From positions 1 through 5,789 of the forward strand of contig CAAGHB010000009.1 of NCBI GenBank assembly GCA_900769535.1: DNA of 5,789 bases, written 5' to 3'. Below are positions 1 to 4,956 of this stretch, piece by piece. A program made the translations under genes and the position numbers. Origin of the DNA: Clostridia bacterium (GTDB taxonomy: Bacteria > Bacillota > Clostridia > Oscillospirales > Acutalibacteraceae). Position 1 is the stretch's first letter; every line of letters begins with the position of its first letter. A model generated the notes under the pieces. The model did no database searches. It saw only the letters and a list, made by a program, of their open reading frames with translations, and was not told the DNA's origin.

Positions 1-675
1 TCAAAGGAGCTCGAATATATCAAATCCGCGCAAAAAATGACCGACGACACCTTTTCGTATATTCTCGAAAGAATCGAGGCCGGCCGTACCGAGCGCGATA
101 TTATGCTCGATATGGAATTTTATATGCGCCGACTCGGTAGCGAAGGTGTTTCCTTCGACTTTATCGTCGTTTCGGGAAAGAATACGTCACTTCCCCACGG
201 AGTTCCAACCGACAAAAAGGTTGAAAAGGGCGACTTTATCACAATGGACTTCGGCGCAGTTTGCGGCGGATACCACTCGGATATGACGAGGACGGTTGCC
301 ATAGGTCAAATTTCGGAAAAGCAAAAAAAGGTGTACGACACCGTTTTATGCGCACAGCTTGCTGCCGAAAAGGCGGTTAAGGCCGGCGCCGTTTGTAAGG
401 ATATTGACAAAATCGCGCGCGATATTATATACGGCGCAGGATACGAGGGCTGTTTCGGCCACGGACTCGGCCACAGCGTAGGCATCGAAATTCACGAAAG
501 CCCCTGCTTCAATACACGTTGCGATGCTATTCTCCGTCCCGGCATGATTCTTACCAATGAGCCGGGAATTTATATCGAAAATGAATTCGGTGTACGTATT
601 GAAGATATGCTGTACGTTACCGAAAACCGCTGTGAAAACCTCACCAAAAGCGAAAAGAAGCTTATAATTCTTTGA
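1..675 (+). CDS. pepP: Xaa-Pro aminopeptidase (peptidase M24), 5'-truncated
   Basis: Cytoplasmic metallopeptidase of the M24 'pita-bread' fold that removes the N-terminal residue from peptides with proline in second position. The reading frame is open from base 1, and the residues before the first ATG (position 37) match the family helix preceding the catalytic domain, so the true start and the N-terminal creatinase-like domain lie outside the window. About 224 residues are visible of roughly 350-360 expected; the C-terminus looks complete. Counting from the ATG at 37, all five expected metal ligands are present: D71, D82 (in HSDMTRT), H146 (second His of GHGLGH), E175 (TNEPG) and E189 (VRIED). 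H54 (LPHG) and H153 (IHE) fit the additional active-site histidines. HSDMTRT and GVRIED favour Xaa-Pro peptidase over methionine aminopeptidase. Exact substrate preference (aminopeptidase P versus prolidase) cannot be settled. No clear intrinsic terminator follows; the next gene starts 174 bp downstream. Confidence 0.93.
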   Translation, partial: SKELEYIKSAQKMTDDTFSYILERIEAGRTERDIMLDMEFYMRRLGSEGVSFDFIVVSGKNTSLPHGVPTDKKVEKGDFITMDFGAVCGGYHSDMTRTVAIGQISEKQKKVYDTVLCAQLAAEKAVKAGAVCKDIDKIARDIIYGAGYEGCFGHGLGHSVGIEIHESPCFNTRCDAILRPGMILTNEPGIYIENEFGVRIEDMLYVTENRCENLTKSEKKLIIL

Positions 676-710
676 TATTTTTCACAAATTCGTCACACTT
701 TTTCGTCGAA

Positions 711-751
711 ATTAGTTAAAAATGAAATATTTTGTTTCTTTTTTAACAAAT
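711..751. repeat. AT-rich imperfect inverted repeat upstream of oppB
   Basis: Arm 715-727 (GTTAAAAATGAAA) pairs with arm 735-747 (TTTCTTTTTTAAC) at 12 of 13 positions, the only mismatch being T723 against T739, around a 7-nt loop (728-734). After an A-A mismatch, three more pairs (711-713 with 749-751) extend it outward. The repeat ends 7 bp before the -10 box at 758-763 and covers the place where a -35 element would sit. It could be an operator for the opp operon, or, because the right arm carries a run of six T, a weak terminator for the peptidase gene. The stem is almost entirely A-T, so it is not a typical intrinsic terminator. Confidence 0.6.
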
Positions 752-754
752 GTA

Positions 755-763
755 TGTTATAAT
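755..763 (+). promoter_or_regulatory. Extended -10 promoter for the opp operon
   Basis: TGTTATAAT is a perfect extended -10 element (TGnTATAAT) for a SigA-type RNA polymerase, with the hexamer at 758-763. The hexamer 17 bp upstream (735-740, TTTCTT) is a poor -35, which extended -10 promoters tolerate. Transcription would begin near 770, giving a leader of about 80 nt before the oppB start. A second possible promoter overlaps it: TTAACA (743-748), 16 bp, TATTAA (765-770). It has a better -35 but a poorer -10. Start sites are inferred. Confidence 0.65.
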
Positions 764-784
764 TTATTAAATACAGTAATTTAC

Positions 785-800
785 CGTCTGACCACAGGCG
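785..800 (+). promoter_or_regulatory. Small hairpin in the opp leader
   Basis: CGTCTG (785-790) and CAGGCG (795-800) form a 6-bp stem including one G-U pair, around an ACCA loop. It would lie about 15 nt after the inferred transcription start and 34 nt before the oppB ribosome binding site. It is followed by AAAAATATTG and not a T-run, so it is not an intrinsic terminator. It could stabilise the mRNA 5' end or be chance; no known riboswitch is recognised. Confidence 0.3.
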
Positions 801-833
801 AAAAATATTGTTTTTCAGCATTTTACCCATTAC

Positions 834-840
834 TAAGGAG
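834..840 (+). promoter_or_regulatory. Ribosome binding site that decides the oppB start
   Basis: TAAGGAG is the only good Shine-Dalgarno match in the leader. It lies 9 nt before the in-frame TTG at 850, a workable spacing. It directly abuts the in-frame ATG at 841, leaving no spacer, and lies downstream of the TTG at 808. This favours TTG 850 as the start. Confidence 0.65.
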
Positions 841-849
841 ATGAAGGTT

Positions 850-1776
850 TTGAATTCCAAATTGGCATTTTATATTGTAAAGCGTGTGCTTCTTGCCATA
901 TTTACAGTATTTCTTGTTATCACCATCACGTTCTTTGCTATGAAGGCAATTCCCGGCGGCCCATTCCTCAGCGAAAAATCACCGAGCCCTGCCGTTACTG
1001 CCCAGCTCGAAGCTAAATACGGACTGGACAAGCCCATTAGGGAGCAGTATACAACATATCTTTCGGACGTGCTTCACTTTGATTTCGGCCCGTCGATAAA
1101 AAATCGCGGCCGTAACGTTACCGACCTCATATTAGAAGGATTTGAGACAAGCGGTTTACTCGGTCTTGAAGCAGCAGCAATAGCCATCGTCGTCGGTCTT
1201 ACCCTCGGCGCACTTGCCGCAGTATTCCACAACAAATGGATTGACAAGGTAATAATGGTGCTGTCAACAGGAAGCGTTGCTATGCCTTCATTTGTTATTG
1301 CGACATTGTTACTGCTCGCCTTCTGCGTATGGATACCAATATTCCCGCCGAACGGCTCGACCTCGGCAGGTCTCGTTTTGCCGGTAATTTCGCTCAGCTT
1401 GTATCCTATGGCATACATTACCCGTCTTACACGTTCGAGTATGCTTGACGTTCTCGGCCAGGATTATATCCGTACCGCAAGAGCAAAGGGCGTTTCGCCG
1501 ACAAAGGTTATATTCAAGCATTCGTTAAAGAATGCGGTTACTCCCGTTATCACCTATGTAGGACCGATGATTGCCTACATACTTACAGGTAGCTTGGTAG
1601 TTGAAAACATTTTTTCGGTACCCGGTATCGGCAACTACTTCTTTTCGAGCATAATAAACCGTGACTATCCGATGGTTATGGGTACAACCATATTCCTCGC
1701 AGCTCTTATGGTTATTATGACACTTCTCTCCGACATCGCATACAAAATCTTTGATCCTCGCGTGGATCTTTCATAA
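850..1776 (+). CDS. oppB: Oligopeptide ABC transporter permease OppB
   Basis: First membrane subunit of a peptide ABC importer of the OppB/DppB type; it forms half of the channel. From TTG 850 the product is 308 aa, the usual family size. About six membrane segments are visible, at roughly residues 9-31, 103-125, 135-160, 175-192, 232-255 and 277-298. The cytoplasmic coupling (EAA) loop spans about 206-230, with the typical pattern RTARAKG ... KHSLKNAV, and contacts the ATPases. The extracellular stretch AKYGLDKPIREQY (55-67) and the terminal FDPRV are also family hallmarks. The open frame extends back to TTG 808, and ATG 841 is in frame, but ribosome binding site spacing favours TTG 850. It is first in the opp cluster, with oppC 17 nt downstream. 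Substrate class (oligopeptide versus dipeptide) is not resolvable from this subunit. Confidence 0.94.
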   Translation: MNSKLAFYIVKRVLLAIFTVFLVITITFFAMKAIPGGPFLSEKSPSPAVTAQLEAKYGLDKPIREQYTTYLSDVLHFDFGPSIKNRGRNVTDLILEGFETSGLLGLEAAAIAIVVGLTLGALAAVFHNKWIDKVIMVLSTGSVAMPSFVIATLLLLAFCVWIPIFPPNGSTSAGLVLPVISLSLYPMAYITRLTRSSMLDVLGQDYIRTARAKGVSPTKVIFKHSLKNAVTPVITYVGPMIAYILTGSLVVENIFSVPGIGNYFFSSIINRDYPMVMGTTIFLAALMVIMTLLSDIAYKIFDPRVDLS

Positions 1777-1793
1777 AAAAGGGGGTTTTTGAA

Positions 1794-2876
1794 ATGAAAA
1801 AGAATGCAACTTCTATGCCGAAAAAGAACCCTCTGTCACTTCAACTCGACCTTTCAAAATTCGAAAAGGCAACCGACGAGGAAAAATTTTTACAGCAACG
1901 AATGAGGGAGAGCACCACCTTCTTTAAGGACGGAATGCGCCGCCTCGCTAAAAACAAGCTGGCTATGGCTTGTCTCTTTATCGTTACTATAATCGTGCTT
2001 ATTGCCGTTTTCGTTCCGATGATTTACCCGTACAGCTACGAGCAACAGCTTGGCGTTACCGCGGGTCAGAGCGTTGACTCATCGTATAACAACCTTAAAC
2101 CCTTTGAGTACGGCGAAACCGAACTCGAACGTATAGAAAACGGAGAATCCGTTTTTCCGCACATTTTCGGAACCGACTCGCACGGACGCGACTATGCAAT
2201 CCGTGTTATTTACGGAACCAGAATTTCGCTTATCGTCGGCTTCTTCGCCAGCATAATCGTTCTCATCATCGGCGCAATTTATGGCGCCATTTCGGGCTAT
2301 TACGGAGGAAAAATCGACCTCATCATGATGCGAATAGTCGATATTATCTACTCACTGCCCGACCTTCTCATGATTATTCTTCTCGCAACAGTATTAAAAC
2401 AGACGCTCGAACCCGCTATCGAAGGCACGTCACTTGAAAAACTCGGCGTAGGTATGATAAGTATATTTATCGTATTTGCCCTTCTCTACTGGGTTGGTAT
2501 GGCGCGTCTTATCCGCGGCCAGATACTCACAATAAAGCAGCAGGACTACGTTCTCAACGCCCGTTCAATCGGCGCAAAGGGCGGTCACATCATCCGCCGT
2601 CACATGCTGCCCAACTGTATCAGCGTTTTAATCATTTCTACCGCACTTCAAATCCCGTCGGCAATCTTCACCGAAAGCTATCTGTCCTTCCTTGGACTCG
2701 GTGTTAATATGCCGATGCCGAGCTTGGGTTCACTTGCCGCAGAAGCTCGTTCGGGAATCTTCACTTACAGCTATCGTTTGATTATTCCTGCCGTCACCAT
2801 CTTTCTCATCGTTCTGTCGCTCAATCTTTTGGGTGACGGACTGCGTGACGCATTCGACCCGAAACTTAAAAAATAA
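1794..2876 (+). CDS. oppC: Oligopeptide ABC transporter permease OppC
   Basis: Second channel subunit, partner of OppB. At 360 aa it is longer than the roughly 300 aa of many OppC proteins. Extra length comes from a charged cytoplasmic N-terminus (about 1-50), a long extracellular loop after the first membrane segment (about 80-125) and a short insertion near 202-220. Membrane segments are seen at about 56-79, 143-168, 186-203, 219-238, 274-298 and 328-348. The FGTDSHGRD motif (125-133) and GTRISL (141-146) are typical of OppC/DppC. The coupling loop covers about 252-274 (YVLNARSIGAKG, then RRHMLPN). The C-terminus GDGLRDAFDPKL is canonical. The start ATG has an unusual G-run (GGGGG, 1781-1785) as the likely ribosome binding site, 8 nt upstream. 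Its stop codon overlaps the ribosome binding site of oppD, suggesting coupled translation. Confidence 0.95.
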   Translation: MKKNATSMPKKNPLSLQLDLSKFEKATDEEKFLQQRMRESTTFFKDGMRRLAKNKLAMACLFIVTIIVLIAVFVPMIYPYSYEQQLGVTAGQSVDSSYNNLKPFEYGETELERIENGESVFPHIFGTDSHGRDYAIRVIYGTRISLIVGFFASIIVLIIGAIYGAISGYYGGKIDLIMMRIVDIIYSLPDLLMIILLATVLKQTLEPAIEGTSLEKLGVGMISIFIVFALLYWVGMARLIRGQILTIKQQDYVLNARSIGAKGGHIIRRHMLPNCISVLIISTALQIPSAIFTESYLSFLGLGVNMPMPSLGSLAAEARSGIFTYSYRLIIPAVTIFLIVLSLNLLGDGLRDAFDPKLKK

Positions 2877-2891
2877 GGAGGAGTTAACTAT

Positions 2892-3914
2892 ATGGAATTA
2901 CTCAAAGTTACCGATTTACACACCTCCTTTTTCACTCCCGCCGGAGAGGTAAAGGCGGTAAACGGCATCTCCTTTACGTTAGAAAAGGGTAAGGTGCTCG
3001 GAATAGTAGGCGAATCGGGCTCGGGAAAGAGCGTAACCGCCTATTCCATCCTTCAAATTCTTGCTAATCCCGGAAAAATCGTCGGCGGAAGCATTCTGTA
3101 CAGAGGACAGGAGCTTGTCGGCGCTTCAAAAGAAGAAATGGGAAAAATCAGGGGAAACAAAATCAGCATCATCTTTCAAGACCCGATGACCAGCTTAAAC
3201 CCCGTATTTACAATAGGTAATCAGCTTATGGAAGCGATTATGCTTCACACAGGCAGAAATAAAGAACAGGCAAAGGAACGCGCTATCGAAATGCTCCGTC
3301 TCGTTGGCGTAAACGAGCCCGAAAAGCGCATAAAGCAGTATCCGCACGAATTTTCCGGCGGTATGAGACAGCGAGTTATGATTGCTATGGCTCTCGCCTG
3401 CGAACCCGATATTCTCATCGCTGACGAGCCGACAACGGCGCTCGACGTTACCATTCAGGCGCAAATCCTTGACCTTATACGCGACCTCCAAGCTCAGCTC
3501 GGAATGTCGGTTATCCTCATCACCCATGACCTCGGCGTCGTAGCCGAAATGTGCGACGAGGTAATCGTTATGTACGCAGGTGAGGTTTGCGAAAGAGGAA
3601 CAGCCGACGAAATTTTCTATAACCCGAAGCACGAATATACAAAGGGACTCCTTCGTTCGATTCCTACCGTTTCGGACGACGACAGACGGCTTGAACCCAT
3701 CGGCGGTACACCTGTTGACCTGCTCAATATGCCCGATGGCTGTCCCTTCTCATCACGCTGCGACAACGCGATGAAAATTTGCCTCAACTTCAAGGCAAAG
3801 GAAATGAAAATTAACGATAACCACATCGCAAGCTGCTGGCACAACATTAAAGACGCCATCGCGGCAGGCGAAATCACCGAAAAAGAAGTAGAGGAGATGT
3901 ATAACAATGAATGA
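2892..3914 (+). CDS. oppD: Oligopeptide ABC transporter ATPase OppD
   Basis: Cytoplasmic ATPase that powers peptide uptake, working as a heterodimer with OppF. All nucleotide-binding motifs are intact in the 340-aa product: Walker A GESGSGKS (40-47), Q-loop Q96 in FQDP, ABC signature FSGGMRQR (154-161), Walker B ILIADEP (174-180) with catalytic E179, D-loop ALD (183-185) and switch H212. The C-terminal oligopeptide-transporter region (about 245-320) carries four cysteines, C284, C290, C297 and C315. In DppD/OppD relatives the equivalent cysteines bind a [4Fe-4S] cluster, so one is likely here. The IIFQDPMTSLNP and SGGMRQR wording is typical of OppD/DppD rather than OppF. The ribosome binding site TAAGGAGGAG (2874-2883) overlaps the oppC stop and lies 8 nt before the ATG. 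The 3' end overlaps oppF by 8 nt. Confidence 0.96.
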   Translation: MELLKVTDLHTSFFTPAGEVKAVNGISFTLEKGKVLGIVGESGSGKSVTAYSILQILANPGKIVGGSILYRGQELVGASKEEMGKIRGNKISIIFQDPMTSLNPVFTIGNQLMEAIMLHTGRNKEQAKERAIEMLRLVGVNEPEKRIKQYPHEFSGGMRQRVMIAMALACEPDILIADEPTTALDVTIQAQILDLIRDLQAQLGMSVILITHDLGVVAEMCDEVIVMYAGEVCERGTADEIFYNPKHEYTKGLLRSIPTVSDDDRRLEPIGGTPVDLLNMPDGCPFSSRCDNAMKICLNFKAKEMKINDNHIASCWHNIKDAIAAGEITEKEVEEMYNNE

Positions 3915-4875
3915 GCAAAAAAATCTTCTCGAAGTAAAAAATCTTAAACAGTACTTTGACGTACCGAACGGATTTCTCAAATCACTTAAATTAAAGGCGG
4001 TCGACGACGTTTCCTTTAATATTAAGGAAGGCGAAACGCTCGGTCTCGTAGGTGAATCGGGATGCGGAAAAACAACCGTAGGACGCTCGATTTTACAGCT
4101 TTATAAGCCGACGGCAGGTGAAGTTTGGTTCGACGGCCAGCTTATAAAGAGTAAAAAGTCGATTTCCGATTTTCGTAAACAGGCGCAGATGGTTTTTCAG
4201 GACCCGTATTCTTCACTCGACCCCCGAATGACCGTAAGCGACATTATCGGCGAACCGCTTGACGTTCACAAGCTCTATTCGAACAAAAAGGAAAGAGCCG
4301 AAAAGATAAAGTATTTGATGGACCTCGTTGGACTTTCGTCAGAGCATGCTACACGCTACGCTCACGAATTTTCGGGTGGCCAGAGACAGCGTATCGGTAT
4401 CGCACGTGCGCTTGCCGTTGACCCGAAGTTTATCATTTGTGACGAGCCGGTTTCGGCACTCGACGTTTCGATTCAGGCGCAGGTTGTCAACATGTTCGAG
4501 GATTTACAGAAAAAGCTCGGACTAACCTATCTCTTTATCGCGCACGACCTGCTCGTAGTAAAGCATATTTCGACACGAATTGCCGTAATGTATCTCGGTA
4601 AATTGATTGAGATTGGCCCCGCAAATGACCTTTATCACAATCCCATTCACCCGTATACAATTTCGCTTCTGTCGGCAGTTCCGGTTCCCGACCCGAACAT
4701 CGCAAGAGCAAACAAGCGCATTCACCTCGAAGGCGACGTTCCGAGTCCCCTTCATATGCCGAGTGGCTGTCCCTTCCGCACACGTTGCCCGAGGGCAACC
4801 GAAAAATGCGCCGAGTCGATGCCAGAACTGAAAGAGGTTATGCCGGGACGCTTCGTTGCCTGCCACAACCTGTAA
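3907..4875 (+). CDS. oppF: Oligopeptide ABC transporter ATPase OppF
   Basis: Second ATPase of the importer, 322 aa, paired with OppD. Motifs are complete: Walker A GESGCGKT (49-56), Q-loop Q98 in FQDPYSSLDPR, signature FSGGQRQR (155-162), Walker B FIICDEP (175-181) with E180, and switch H213. FQDPYSSLDPR and the SGGQRQRIGIARAL pattern mark the OppF/DppF branch. The C-terminal region holds four cysteines (C288, C294, C301, C319) with the same spacing as in OppD, a probable iron-sulfur site. The ATG overlaps the oppD stop (ATGAATGA, 3907-3914). GAGGAG at 3891-3896, 10 nt upstream inside oppD, serves as ribosome binding site, so the two ATPases are probably translated in a coupled way at similar levels. 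No terminator is evident after its stop codon. Confidence 0.96.
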   Translation: MNEQKNLLEVKNLKQYFDVPNGFLKSLKLKAVDDVSFNIKEGETLGLVGESGCGKTTVGRSILQLYKPTAGEVWFDGQLIKSKKSISDFRKQAQMVFQDPYSSLDPRMTVSDIIGEPLDVHKLYSNKKERAEKIKYLMDLVGLSSEHATRYAHEFSGGQRQRIGIARALAVDPKFIICDEPVSALDVSIQAQVVNMFEDLQKKLGLTYLFIAHDLLVVKHISTRIAVMYLGKLIEIGPANDLYHNPIHPYTISLLSAVPVPDPNIARANKRIHLEGDVPSPLHMPSGCPFRTRCPRATEKCAESMPELKEVMPGRFVACHNL

Positions 4876-4911
4876 AAAGCACGGCAGAAAACCTATTATT
4901 ACGTAAATTGT

Positions 4912-4927
4912 ACTCGTTACGACGAGT
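4912..4927. repeat. Perfect dyad in the oppF-oppA gap
   Basis: ACTCGT (4912-4917) and ACGAGT (4922-4927) are exact reverse complements around TACG. The dyad directly abuts the TATAAT box at 4928-4933, so it fills the spacer between any -35 and -10. It may act as an operator in DNA or, on read-through mRNA, as a 6-bp hairpin protecting the 3' end of the oppBCDF message. There is no T-run after it, so it is not a standard terminator. Confidence 0.5.
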
Positions 4928-4933
4928 TATAAT
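4928..4933 (+). promoter_or_regulatory. Probable -10 box of a separate oppA promoter
   Basis: This is a perfect TATAAT, and the 9-mer GTTATAATT (4926-4934) is identical to the -10 region of the upstream opp promoter (756-764). No good -35 is seen: the hexamer 17 bp upstream is AAATTG (4905-4910), and TTGTAC (4908-4913) leaves only a 14-bp spacer. A start near 4940 would give a very short leader beginning almost at the ribosome binding site. An extra promoter before the binding-protein gene would fit the need for excess OppA, but the box could be chance in an AT-rich gap. Confidence 0.45.
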
Positions 4934-4941
4934 TAAAAATC

Positions 4942-4949
4942 AAAGGAGG
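4942..4949 (+). promoter_or_regulatory. Strong oppA ribosome binding site
   Basis: AAAGGAGG is close to a perfect complement of the 16S rRNA 3' end and lies 7 nt before the ATG at 4957. It is the strongest site in the window together with that of oppD, consistent with high expression of the binding protein. Confidence 0.8.
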
Positions 4950-4956
4950 AAATACC

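Noticed and set aside
37..39. ATG at 37 as the real start of the peptidase gene
   Set aside because: The frame is open to base 1, the preceding 12 codons fit the family helix before the catalytic domain, and no ribosome binding site lies at proper spacing. The gene is truncated by the window edge.
676..710. Intrinsic terminator right after the peptidase gene
   Set aside because: Only short AT-rich pairings (such as AATTCG with CGAAATT) and no GC-rich stem followed by a T-run. The only sizeable structure is the AT-rich dyad at 711-751, listed separately.
676..849. CodY operator in the opp promoter region
   Set aside because: CodY often controls opp operons in Bacillota, but no close match to AATTTTCWGAAAATT was found by eye.
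1775..1790. A-run, G-run, T-run between oppB and oppC as a terminator hairpin
   Set aside because: Only five A-T pairs around a G5 loop, with no stable stem. The G-run is better explained as a degenerate ribosome binding site for oppC.
3195..3632. Long reverse-strand open frame inside oppD, and similar ones inside oppB and oppF
   Set aside because: They lie wholly within well-supported genes, have no recognisable protein features, and are explained by codon composition of the sense strand.
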